Origin: Pseudanabaena cinerea FACHB-1277
GTDB lineage: Bacteria > Cyanobacteriota > Cyanobacteriia > Pseudanabaenales > Pseudanabaenaceae
Direction: 5' to 3'
NCBI RefSeq assembly: GCF_014696345.1
Contig: NZ_JACJPY010000008.1
Coordinates: 1 to 64,000 of the forward strand
Length of the DNA stretch: 64,000 nt
The stretch's first letter is position 1. Each line of letters begins with the position of its first letter. Below, one piece after another: positions 24,504 through 32,913 of this stretch. The notes below the pieces were generated by a model. The model made no database searches. It was not told where the DNA came from and worked only from the letters and a program-made list of their open reading frames with translations. The position numbers were made by a program, and so were the translations under genes.

Positions 24504-25364
24504 ATGCAAATCACCGAAGCACCGATTAAAGCCAATATTTCTTCACCAGTCCCCACTGCAACCCTTACCCTCCCCGATCATAAACAATTACCAGACTCAG
24601 ACGGAACCTTTGTGAAAAACTTTCAGGAACACCCGCAAAGTATTGTTTTAACCAGTTCGATCGCCCCAGTTCTCGACAAATTACATCCCGATGGACGCTA
24701 TTGCATTGGTCAAGATAGCGGTATCTATTGGCGCATGATGGAACCACCCGAAAAGGGAGCCGAAGCCCCCGATTGGTTCTATGTGCCGAACGTACCGCCG
24801 CTTCTTGATGGTGAATATCGCCGTTCCTATGTGCTGTGGAAAGAGTATGTCGCACCATTAATTGCCATTGAATTTGTGTCTGGCAATGGAGCCGAAGAAA
24901 GAGATGCAACGCCGCCTAGTGAGACGGACAAAGCAGGAAAGTTCTGGGTTTACGAGCAGGCGATTCGGATTCCCTTTTATGTGATTTTTGATGGATTTAG
25001 GGACAGTCTTGAGGCTTATCAATTGATTAATGGTCGCTATACCAAGATTCAGACCAACGATCGCGGTCATTATGCCATTCCGCCGATGGGTGTGGAACTT
25101 GGGCTGCTCTTAGAGAATGGCGTATCTTGGTTGCGCTGGTGGGATGAATCAGGAAATTTATTGTTAACGGGCGATGAAAGGGCGATCGCCGAGAAACAGG
25201 CAAGATTGAACGCTGAGGCGATCGCCGATCAACAAAAAGCGATCGCTGATCAACAAAAGGCGATCGCTGAGCAAGAACGTTTTGCCAAACAACAAGCCGA
25301 GCAGAAAGCGCAACGTCTAGCAGAAAGGCTAAGGGCGCTTGGATATGATCCAGAAGACATTTGA
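24504..25364 (+). CDS. Uma2 family putative endonuclease, copy 3
   Basis: A 286-residue paralogue of copies 1 and 2, with a slightly different N-terminus (KANISSPVPTATLTLPDHKQ) and a longer coiled-coil tail (AIADQQKAIADQQKAIAEQE) produced by extra HIP1-encoded heptads, ending LGYDPEDI. The nuclease core matches the other copies closely. Its upstream 110 bases match those of copy 1, so duplication units differ among the three. Confidence 0.85.
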   Translation: MQITEAPIKANISSPVPTATLTLPDHKQLPDSDGTFVKNFQEHPQSIVLTSSIAPVLDKLHPDGRYCIGQDSGIYWRMMEPPEKGAEAPDWFYVPNVPPLLDGEYRRSYVLWKEYVAPLIAIEFVSGNGAEERDATPPSETDKAGKFWVYEQAIRIPFYVIFDGFRDSLEAYQLINGRYTKIQTNDRGHYAIPPMGVELGLLLENGVSWLRWWDESGNLLLTGDERAIAEKQARLNAEAIADQQKAIADQQKAIAEQERFAKQQAEQKAQRLAERLRALGYDPEDI

Positions 25365-25388
25365 AAACCTCAAGTGACCGAGGCGATC

Positions 25389-25421
25389 GCAAAGATGCCG
25401 CACATTGTGCAGCATCTTTGC
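25389..25421. terminator. Hairpin between convergent genes
   Basis: GCAAAGATGC (25389-25398) pairs with GCATCTTTGC (25412-25421); the loop holds a second stem GCAC/GTGC. It lies between the ends of Uma2 copy 3 and the CBM20 fusion gene. There is no T-run, so it may act as a transcript end or a transcript-stabilising stem. Confidence 0.4.
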
Positions 25422-25422
25422 A

Positions 25423-27678
25423 CTAAGCATTGGGAGGACACCAAAAGAGATTTTGACTGGATACACCCAAAGATTCTAGAATTTCCTTCATCTTTCTCGT
25501 GCATTCCCACCAATAGTCTTGGCTGTCATACATCCAGTCGGGGCTGAAGTGTAAGTCGTAATGGATCAATTGGGGAATATTCGCAAATTCGGCACTGGAC
25601 TGTTGAGAAATCAATAGTAATCGAAATGGTTTGCCTTTACATTTGATTGTCAGCTTCTCCATGAGATCGAAGACGTAATCGCGATTAGTGACCCCTGTAC
25701 GGACAAAGAGAATCTCGTCAGCATGATCAATCGTATAGAGAAAGCGCTTTGCCCTTGCCGAATAGCGCGATCGCATCCGTTCAAAAATTGGCTGCATATT
25801 ATTAATTGGATCTTCATCATCTTCCACTTCATGCCCAAAGGATAAGCCCGACCATTTAGAATGATAAATGCGGCGTTCAGTGGAGTTGTAGTGGAGATAG
25901 GCTGGATTCCACATATCATGGAAATCATTGGCAACCATATCGGCAACATCACCTAAATTGGTAGAACGTGCCAGATCAAAGGGAAATGCAGGACCATCGT
26001 ACTCCATTTTATAAAGGAGCATTCTCGCAGCACAGCGATCGCCTAGAGGTAAAATCGCAATGCGGCTAATTTCTGACAACTTGCATTTATATTGGAAAAT
26101 TATCGTGGACTTGGCTGGGGCTTTGACGCGGCTCTCCAAACCGCGATCGCCGATCATCATTGTCCGAAAAGGCGCATCGGGGACAACAGGATCATGGTAA
26201 ACACCCACAGGCATTGCCGCTAAAGCTGCCCGCATTTCCTTCCACATGGGATGTAGGTTATAGTCTTCATCGGATTCGTTAATAATCCTGATGGTGCGAT
26301 CGCCCTCTTTGAGAACGCCGATATGTCCATCGTAATAGAGGATTTGGGCAAACTGCGGTGCAAAGAATTTAAGCGCAGAGCAGTATTGCAAGTCAGCACC
26401 AACGGGAATGGCAGCATGGTTACTAATTGCACCTGTGGAGGTAATGCTCAGTAATGGCAATAGCCCTAACTCATCATTTTTGGCAAGGTAGGTTCCTGAT
26501 GCTAATTTGGATTTTAGTTGGAGAGCGACTTGCAGTTCTTGCCAAGTTGGAGTGATGTCATAGATATGGGGGGATTGATTGATAATTCTCAAGGTTTGGG
26601 CTTGATTATCCACCAAGATTTCAAAGCCATATTTATCTTTATATACAATCTGATAACTGCTTTGGTAAATGATCGGTTGACTTTGCTTGGATTCTAACTG
26701 CGCTGGCGCAAAAACATCTAGGTCGATCGCCTCAAACATCCGTTGATGTCCCAAACTATTGGGATGGGCAACGTCTAAAGTCAACTCAGGCTGCCAACGT
26801 CCAGAACCATTGTCCAATACATCCAACCAATCTAAGATTGGTACATTCCATTGCTGCATTCGAGCATGGGTATCACGCACCAGCCAGCTATGTTCGGGGC
26901 TGTAGTCACCGTGGGGATATAGTCCGCCAATAATGGGAACTGCGCCAAGATCGCGGGTCATTTGAATTAATTGCAGCAATCCACTTTCATAGCGGCGTTG
27001 CACAGCGCGGCGATCATGGGGACGACAATATGCTAAGCCTTCATTACCTAGAGATAGGGCGATGATCACCACATCGGGCTTCTCATGGACAACTACCGAT
27101 GCAAAGCGCTCAATGGTGCTGCTTACATTTGCCCCCAATTGGGAACGATTGATTAGTTGACATCCATATTTTTGTTCTAGAGCTTGCGCCAGTTGATGCG
27201 CCCAACCCTTGAGTAACCAAGCACTACAACCCATCGCCACCGAACTGCCGATCACTAATACCTTCCGTCCTGTACTGACAGATTGCGGCTGATCTTGGGG
27301 GGACGATTGCTGATCAACATAGCCATAGGGATAGGCAGAAATTATGCCAAAACTACCATCATCCACAATTAGGGTGGGTTGATGACTATACAAATATTCC
27401 TGTTCTAGGGGAACCCAACGATTTTTGCCGTCTTTTGTTTCCCACTCCAACTGCTCATCGGCAGCAACTCTAACGTATTTATACTCAATCCTATGGTCTA
27501 GTTGTTGCTTTGATTGGGCAGACAACTCCAGTTCTAAATGCCACATAGGATAGCGATCGCCAGAGGTATGTAACGGCACATATTTCTGAGGGTTCCATGC
27601 CCCTAACTCTGGAGTAGAGCCGATTATGCCAATTGTTTCACCTTGGCGGGTGGGCGCTTTTACCTGAAATCGATACAT
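25423..27678 (-). CDS. CBM20-SGNH hydrolase-DUF1796 fusion protein
   Basis: A 751-residue protein with three parts. Residues 1-110 are a CBM20 starch-binding domain (GIIGSTPELGAWNPQKYVPL, then IEYKYVRV and the W of LEWE). Residues 140-330 are an SGNH/GDSL hydrolase (VLVIGSSVAMG with the Ser, LSLGNEGL, and DVAHPNSLGHQR with the Asp-His pair). The middle has two related repeats around TLRIINQSPHIYD and TIRIINESDEDYN. Residues 545-751 match DUF1796, a putative papain-like cysteine peptidase (LPLGDRCAARMLLYK with the Cys, FPFDLARS). There is no signal peptide, so a cytosolic role near glycogen is possible. The reaction is unknown. Confidence 0.75.
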   Translation of the reverse strand: MYRFQVKAPTRQGETIGIIGSTPELGAWNPQKYVPLHTSGDRYPMWHLELELSAQSKQQLDHRIEYKYVRVAADEQLEWETKDGKNRWVPLEQEYLYSHQPTLIVDDGSFGIISAYPYGYVDQQSSPQDQPQSVSTGRKVLVIGSSVAMGCSAWLLKGWAHQLAQALEQKYGCQLINRSQLGANVSSTIERFASVVVHEKPDVVIIALSLGNEGLAYCRPHDRRAVQRRYESGLLQLIQMTRDLGAVPIIGGLYPHGDYSPEHSWLVRDTHARMQQWNVPILDWLDVLDNGSGRWQPELTLDVAHPNSLGHQRMFEAIDLDVFAPAQLESKQSQPIIYQSSYQIVYKDKYGFEILVDNQAQTLRIINQSPHIYDITPTWQELQVALQLKSKLASGTYLAKNDELGLLPLLSITSTGAISNHAAIPVGADLQYCSALKFFAPQFAQILYYDGHIGVLKEGDRTIRIINESDEDYNLHPMWKEMRAALAAMPVGVYHDPVVPDAPFRTMMIGDRGLESRVKAPAKSTIIFQYKCKLSEISRIAILPLGDRCAARMLLYKMEYDGPAFPFDLARSTNLGDVADMVANDFHDMWNPAYLHYNSTERRIYHSKWSGLSFGHEVEDDEDPINNMQPIFERMRSRYSARAKRFLYTIDHADEILFVRTGVTNRDYVFDLMEKLTIKCKGKPFRLLLISQQSSAEFANIPQLIHYDLHFSPDWMYDSQDYWWECTRKMKEILESLGVSSQNLFWCPPNA

Positions 27679-27780
27679 GAAAATATCTACTCTAAATCGA
27701 GATTTGTAGATAAAGCTAACATTTTTTGGTTCATAAGTCTGTTTTAGAAACTACAGCTTTTATAGCTGTCACCTATCTTT

Positions 27781-27815
27781 TTAGGACATAGAGCGCAAAG
27801 CACTCTATGTCCTAA
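27781..27815. terminator. Hairpin at the uvrB stop codon
   Basis: TTAGGACATAGAG (27781-27793) pairs with CTCTATGTCCTAA (27803-27815), which contains the uvrB stop. A T-rich tail follows on the plus strand only, so it is not a standard terminator for uvrB; it may still shape the mRNA end. Confidence 0.4.
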
Positions 27816-29815
27816 CTTTTACCCAATAGACGATCGCGTAGAGATTTAATTTTGTCGCGAAAGGTGGCGGCGGCTTCAAATTCTTGTTTTTTGGCGGCAT
27901 CCTTCATTTGCACTTCCAACTGTTCGATCAAGGTGGGAATATCATCTAGGGGAATTTCCTTAACATGATTCACTGCATATTCCAATTGACGCTCATTGAG
28001 GCGGCGCGATACCGATAGGAAGTCAAGAATGGCATTGCCTTCAATGGACTTCACAATCGAACGTGGGGTAATTTGATGCTCTTCATTATATTTGATTTGA
28101 ATATTACGGCGGCGTTCTGTTTCTGAAATGGCTTTGTCCATACTCTTAGTCAGGCGATCGGCATACATAATCACCCTGCCTGCCACATTTCGCGCTGCCC
28201 TGCCAATAGTCTGAATCAGCGATCGCTCTGCCCTTAAAAAGCCTTCCTTATCGGCATCCAAAATTGCCACTAAGGATACCTCTGGCAAGTCTAGCCCTTC
28301 TCTTAGCAAGTTCACCCCGATCAGAATATCAAATACCCCCTTTCGCAAATCTTGCAGAATTTCAATACGTTCGATGGATTTGATATCGGAATGTAAATAT
28401 CTGACCGCCAAATTGCGCTCTTGGAAATAGGTGGTCAAATCCTCAGCCATGCGCTTGGTTAGGGTGGTAATCAGGACTCGTTCTTTTTGTTTAATTACAT
28501 TCTGAATCTCATGGTACAGATCATCCACCTGTCCATCCGTGGGGCGCACAGATATTTCAGGATCAATAATTCCTGTGGGGCGAATAATTTGTTCCACTAC
28601 CTGTTCCGAAACCTCGATTTCCCAATCCCCAGGGGTGGCTGATACAAATACACATTGCTTCACCATTTCCCAAAATTCATCGGACTTGAGGGGGCGATTA
28701 TCGGCGGCGCTGGGCAGACGGAATCCATGTTCGATGAGGGTCATTTTGCGGGCGCGATCGCCGTTGTACATCCCGCGAATCTGCGGCACGGACACATGGG
28801 ATTCATCCACCACCAGCAACCAATCATCCTTGGGGAAATAATCCACTAAACAAGCGGGAGATTCACCTTCCTTGCGTCCTGCGAGATGTCGCGAATAGTT
28901 CTCCACTCCATTACAAAAACCCACCTCACTCAATAGCTCCAAATCGTACTTAGTGCGTTGTTCTAACCTTTGTGCTTCTAATAATTTGCCAGCATTAGTT
29001 AATTCCTCTAGTCTAGCCTCCATTTCTTCACGAATCTCTTTACAAGCAATTTCGAGGCGTTCCATTGGTGTGACAAAGTGACGGGCAGGATAGATATTCA
29101 GCGCATCCATACTTTGTAAGATCTCGCCCGTTACAGGGTCAACATAACGAATTGCCTCAATTTCATCCCCAAAAAATTCAATCCGAATAATCCGATCCTC
29201 ATAGGCAGGACCAATCTCTAGAATATCGCCCTTTACCCGAAATTTGCCACGCCCTAGCTCAATATCATTACGTTCGTACTGTACATTCGTTAAAGCCTTG
29301 AGCAGTTCCCTTTGGTCATATTCAACGCCCACGCCTAGAGGAATAGAAGCCTTGAGATATTCTTCGGGAATGCCTAAGCCATAGATGCAGCTTACGGAAG
29401 CAACCACAATCACATCTTTACGTTCAAACAGCGATCGCGTGGCGGAATGGCGCAGCATATCGATTTCATCGTTGATCGAGGCGGTCTTCTCAATGTAAGT
29501 ATCGGTAACGGGAATATAGGCTTCAGGCTGATAATAGTCGTAATAGCTAATGAAATATTCCACAGCATTGTTAGGAAAGAATTCGCGCAACTCATTGCAT
29601 AACTGTGCTGCCAGCGTTTTGTTGTGGGCAAGGACAAGGGTGGGCTTTTGATATTGGGCGATCGCATTGGCGATCGTCATGGTTTTGCCAGTGCCTGTCG
29701 CCCCTAAAAGGGTCTGATAGCGTAAGCCTTTTTTTAAGCCATCAACTAATTGGGTGATCGCTTTGGGCTGATCGGCGGTGGGCTGCCAAGGGGTACGAAT
29801 ATCAAATAAGGGCAT
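27812..29815 (-). CDS. uvrB: Excinuclease ABC subunit B
   Basis: A 667-residue UvrB, the damage-verifying helicase of nucleotide excision repair, which loads with UvrA and recruits UvrC. Motifs: [12 protein letters not shown], Walker [15 protein letters not shown], the beta hairpin [44 protein letters not shown] and IGRAARN. The C-terminal UVR domain (about residues 628-663) binds UvrC. The start is ATG at 29815, giving [20 protein letters not shown], which fits the family; the frame extends 13 codons further to a TTG. Complete, with no oddity. Confidence 0.96.
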   Translation of the reverse strand: MPLFDIRTPWQPTADQPKAITQLVDGLKKGLRYQTLLGATGTGKTMTIANAIAQYQKPTLVLAHNKTLAAQLCNELREFFPNNAVEYFISYYDYYQPEAYIPVTDTYIEKTASINDEIDMLRHSATRSLFERKDVIVVASVSCIYGLGIPEEYLKASIPLGVGVEYDQRELLKALTNVQYERNDIELGRGKFRVKGDILEIGPAYEDRIIRIEFFGDEIEAIRYVDPVTGEILQSMDALNIYPARHFVTPMERLEIACKEIREEMEARLEELTNAGKLLEAQRLEQRTKYDLELLSEVGFCNGVENYSRHLAGRKEGESPACLVDYFPKDDWLLVVDESHVSVPQIRGMYNGDRARKMTLIEHGFRLPSAADNRPLKSDEFWEMVKQCVFVSATPGDWEIEVSEQVVEQIIRPTGIIDPEISVRPTDGQVDDLYHEIQNVIKQKERVLITTLTKRMAEDLTTYFQERNLAVRYLHSDIKSIERIEILQDLRKGVFDILIGVNLLREGLDLPEVSLVAILDADKEGFLRAERSLIQTIGRAARNVAGRVIMYADRLTKSMDKAISETERRRNIQIKYNEEHQITPRSIVKSIEGNAILDFLSVSRRLNERQLEYAVNHVKEIPLDDIPTLIEQLEVQMKDAAKKQEFEAAATFRDKIKSLRDRLLGKS

Positions 29816-29964
29816 GGGGTTATGATCTAGTGAAAAGGTGATAAAAATTATCAATCCCGATCATACCAAACCTAACGATTCGGTCTTAGCGCGATCGCCT
29901 CATCGGTAAAGCGTAAACCTAGAAAATAAGATAATATTTTAGATAAAGTGAATTTAAAATGTAG

Positions 29965-30150
29965 GAAGCGATTATAACTGGCTCTGGCTTATGGCAATCT
30001 CTCATCAAGCCTCTCAAGCCTAAAAAACATGGGCGCTTACCTAAAAGTATTTTTCGTCTTGGCTTTGATTTCCTCCGTGATATCATTTTTGACCTTCATC
30101 TCAATTCTCACGCCTTTTTTGACTCCATTAAATTTTTGTCCTGTACTTAG
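29965..30150 (+). pseudogene. C-terminal remnant of an IS4-like transposase
   Basis: From 29992 the frame reads WQSLIKPLKPKKHGRLPKS, then IFRLGFDFLRDIIFDLHL and the terminal IKFLSCT with a TAG stop. The KKHGR..KS.FR.G.D.L pattern and closing LSCT are characteristic of cyanobacterial IS4-type transposase C-termini. The upstream bases encode GSDYNWLWLMA in another frame, so the fragment is frameshifted. No terminal repeats were found. Confidence 0.6.
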
Positions 30151-30280
30151 AATTTAGGAAAAAAGTGGTGGCTATGGATAGAAAATTGAGGGCGGCGGCA
30201 TAAATCGCGTTTATAACTTAGACAATTAAGATTTCATGTTACGCAGAATGCAGATGATGAACCTCTTGCTGCTAGCTAGG

Positions 30281-30319
30281 CAGGGCAACCACAGGGGGAT
30301 TGCCCCTACCTGCATAATT
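30281..30319. repeat. Dispersed GGGCAA/TTGCCC hairpin repeat, copy 2
   Basis: Matches the 2236-2274 element at all but two or three positions, in the same orientation, with arms GGGCAA (30283-30288) and TTGCCC (30300-30305). Confidence 0.75.
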
Positions 30320-30344
30320 CATGTTTTGTGTGCCATTCTGTAAT

Positions 30345-30376
30345 TAGCGCATCCCACCACTAGCGCATCCCACCAC
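30345..30376. repeat. 16-bp tandem duplication at a stop codon
   Basis: TAGCGCATCCCACCAC occurs twice in tandem. The second unit holds the last codons of the Spy-like gene, and its stop codon spans the junction (30360-30362). The duplicate lies just after the stop. Confidence 0.85.
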
Positions 30377-30821
30377 TGCGGCGAGATTCACGCATAGACT
30401 GACGTTGTTCCCGATGAGCTTGCAACTGTGCCTTCTGCTCTGCTGTCAACACATTGTCCATTTGCCTTTTGGAATCTTCATGAATTGCTCGCATCTGTTG
30501 TTTCTGAGCTTCGGTCAAGTTAAGATTTTTTTTACTCCAGCCGTCCCGATTGCCCGATTGACGCATTTGCTCAACCTGAGCGCGTTGTTCGGCGGTCAAG
30601 ACGTTTTGACGGCGAGCCATCGCACTTTCGCGAATTGCCTTCATCTGCGTTTTTTGGGCTTCGGTCAAGTTCAATTTTTTCCAAACACCATCGCGATGTT
30701 TCATCTTTTCAGTGCGGTTAGGAGTGGTTGACTGGGCAAGAGCCAAGCTGGGAAGAGTGGCAGCACCGACAGCAATGGTTACACAGGCGATCGCGACAAC
30801 TTTCTTGATATTGCTAAGCAT
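30360..30821 (-). CDS. Spy/CpxP-like periplasmic protein with LTxxQ repeats
   Basis: A 153-residue exported protein. The signal peptide is MLSNIKKVVAIACVTIAVGA with a likely cut after ALA. The mature part contains two matching segments of about 35 residues, LNLTEAQKTQMKAIRESAMA and LNLTEAQKQQMRAIHEDSKR, each followed by NVLTAEQ(R/K)AQ, i.e. four LTxxQ-type motifs. Spy and CpxP are periplasmic stress chaperones with this motif. The tail is Arg-rich. Role inferred from motif and location. Confidence 0.8.
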   Translation of the reverse strand: MLSNIKKVVAIACVTIAVGAATLPSLALAQSTTPNRTEKMKHRDGVWKKLNLTEAQKTQMKAIRESAMARRQNVLTAEQRAQVEQMRQSGNRDGWSKKNLNLTEAQKQQMRAIHEDSKRQMDNVLTAEQKAQLQAHREQRQSMRESRRSGGMR

Positions 30822-31021
30822 TGGTTTTCTCTTTAGTAATTATGTGTGAGGAATTGTGAGGTGAGTACTGAATTATCTGTACAGGGGTTTTGACCGTCAG
30901 TAAGTTGCAAAGGTTCAAAGTTTTCTAAACTGCAAGATTTTTCGTGTTTTCAGATCGCGCTTTGCGCTGTAGGTTATAAGTGTCAAGATAAATAAATACA
31001 ATAAATACAAGAATATTAGTA

Positions 31022-31876
31022 ATGTCGAAAATTTGGGAGCTAGATTTTTATTCGCGTCCGCTATTGGATGCCAATAACAAAAAAATTTGGGAATTGTTAA
31101 TTTGTGATCGCGATCGCCAGTTTGAATGGGTACGGGAATGCCCGTCTAATCAGGTCAATGCGGAATGGCTGGCAAAGCAATTAGTTGAATGTGTCGAGTC
31201 CACAGGACAAACCCCGATCAAAATTCGCTTTTACCGTCCTAGTATGACCAATATCATTGTGCGGGGCTGCACCCTTGCAGGGATTACAGGGCAAGCATCG
31301 CGGCGCGTATTTACGATGTCAGCATGGTTAGCCGAACGCATGGCAGTAATTTATCCCAATCGCGAAGGATTTCAGGCGGTTGATCCCAACCCGCTCCCCC
31401 TCAAGGTTTTGGCGGCGCAAGATCCTAAGCCCCTGCCCGATGCACTGATGGGCGATCGCTGGATTTCCGTTTCCCTTCAGGCAAAGGATTTTGCCGAAGC
31501 GCAGGATTGGTCAATGGACTTTAGTGAGTTGCTAGATGTTAGCCATCTCGACCCAGAAACGCCCATAGCAGGCATTATTATCATTTCAGGCAGGGCAACG
31601 GCTCTAGCCGCTTGGATGTCGGGGGTCGATCCTGTATTTATGCGATTTGAACGGAGTTTGATGGGCGATCGCGTCACAATGCAACTAGAAGCCAGTGCCG
31701 ATGCGCGTTGGGTACTAGCCAAACTGCAAGCCCCCAAAGATCAAGCGGCGATCGCCCAAGCCGATAGCTTTGAAAAAGCCAAACGAGATGCCCAAGGGTT
31801 TCATTTTCTGGCAGTCCAAACAAATCCTGAACTAGAGCATTTTGCAGGGTTTTGGATGCTCAAAGATGTTCTATAG
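31022..31876 (+). CDS. Tab2/Atab2 family RNA-binding protein
   Basis: A 284-residue protein of the Tab2/Atab2 family, confined to oxygenic phototrophs. In algae and plants Tab2/ATAB2 aids translation of photosystem reaction-centre mRNAs. IWELDFYSRPLLDANNKKIW and ELLICDRDRQFEW at the start and HFAGFWMLKDVL at the end are conserved family stretches. The cyanobacterial role is less clear. Single gene with its own upstream gap; ATG at 31022. Confidence 0.9.
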   Translation: MSKIWELDFYSRPLLDANNKKIWELLICDRDRQFEWVRECPSNQVNAEWLAKQLVECVESTGQTPIKIRFYRPSMTNIIVRGCTLAGITGQASRRVFTMSAWLAERMAVIYPNREGFQAVDPNPLPLKVLAAQDPKPLPDALMGDRWISVSLQAKDFAEAQDWSMDFSELLDVSHLDPETPIAGIIIISGRATALAAWMSGVDPVFMRFERSLMGDRVTMQLEASADARWVLAKLQAPKDQAAIAQADSFEKAKRDAQGFHFLAVQTNPELEHFAGFWMLKDVL

Positions 31877-31979
31877 TCTGGATTTAAGTGCGGCAGTGCA
31901 GAGTGTCGCTGCACTTGTTTTGGTTTGGCACTGTATATGCGATGATTTATAGCATTGTTGCACTTAACTCCATTGTCCT

Positions 31980-32822
31980 ATGCCTAAAGCGATCGCCGAA
32001 GCAGATACTTTTCTTAAAAAAAGCCTTGTTGGTTCAAGTGACCTCGCCAATTCAGAGAAAATTTTCCTTAAAAAGGGGCATGAATTTTTCGTCACTGAAT
32101 ATAGCCCCGATCGCAATCAGCACTTATTGCTTACCCTTGCTTCACCAGTGACAACTATGGATGGCAAGACCAAGATCCAAAAGGTCTATGCCTATGATCC
32201 CCATATCAAAATTGAGGGTGAAGATGTCAATCGCTTGATCAAGTTACCCGTGAAGTATGCTTGCCAATTGGATAACGACGAAGCAATTTTTGGCCCTGGT
32301 TGGCGGCAGTGCAATACCACCAGTAACACGATGTTAGCTGACTACTTACTCAATGGTGAACTCAGCAGGATGGCACAGGCGCAAGGGTTTCCAGAGCCTG
32401 AGTCGGTCTATATGCGTTTAGTCGGCAAATACGGCGACACAACCGATCATGATGCTCAAACATGGGCTTTAAAAGAATTGGGAATTAATTCTTACTTTAG
32501 CTATTCCCTCTCCGCTAAAGATGTGTTGCTGTCACTAAAAGCGAATGTTCCTGTGGTTGTGGGATTTGCTTATAAGGGTAGCGGTCACATTTGTGTAATC
32601 GTGGGTCATGATCCTGATAAGAAGAATTGGCTAATCCATGATCCCTATGGCACTCGTCACGGCGCAAGCGATAGTTACGATGTCGGTGTCGGTGGTCAAT
32701 ATGATGCTTACACCTATGATGTGATGCAGCGCATATTCTGGGATGGTGGCGGTGAAGCTGGCTGGGGCAGAATTGTCACTAGCGTCAAGGGCAAACCCAC
32801 AGGTTTACCCTCTGGTCTATAG
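31980..32822 (+). CDS. C39-like papain-fold peptidase
   Basis: A 280-residue protein. Residues 10-85 look like an SH3-type beta domain (EKIFLKKGHEFFVTEYSPDR, then NQHLLLTLA). The C-terminal domain matches Peptidase_C39_2: GPGWRQCNTTSNTMLADYLL contains the catalytic Cys, GSGHICVIVGHD the His, and IHDPYGTRHG the Asp. No signal peptide is seen. No bacteriocin genes adjoin it, so a role in leader-peptide cleavage is not indicated. Confidence 0.75.
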   Translation: MPKAIAEADTFLKKSLVGSSDLANSEKIFLKKGHEFFVTEYSPDRNQHLLLTLASPVTTMDGKTKIQKVYAYDPHIKIEGEDVNRLIKLPVKYACQLDNDEAIFGPGWRQCNTTSNTMLADYLLNGELSRMAQAQGFPEPESVYMRLVGKYGDTTDHDAQTWALKELGINSYFSYSLSAKDVLLSLKANVPVVVGFAYKGSGHICVIVGHDPDKKNWLIHDPYGTRHGASDSYDVGVGGQYDAYTYDVMQRIFWDGGGEAGWGRIVTSVKGKPTGLPSGL

Positions 32823-32891
32823 TTTGCGCTTTGCGCTGTTTTTCTAGAGAGAGTAGCGGTGCTTCGCGCCGCCGCTCTTTTGGGGTTTGAA

Positions 32892-32908
32892 AAACAGCTA
32901 CGCTGTTT
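32892..32908 (-). terminator. recN terminator-like hairpin
   Basis: AAACAGC-GTA-GCTGTTT followed by TTC on the minus strand, just after the recN stop at 32914. The stem is short and the U-run brief. Confidence 0.45.
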
Positions 32909-32913
32909 GATTA

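Larger units (their letters stand above)
29816..30359. other. Intergenic region with IS remnant and repeat
   Basis: This 544-bp gap holds a transposase tail (29965-30150), a dispersed GGGCAA hairpin repeat (30281-30319) and half of a 16-bp tandem repeat. The remainder shows no gene. Confidence 0.6.

Noticed and set aside
27781-27815. Hairpin as an intrinsic terminator for uvrB
   Set aside because: The U-run lies on the wrong side for the uvrB direction and the stem includes the stop codon; kept only as a hairpin.
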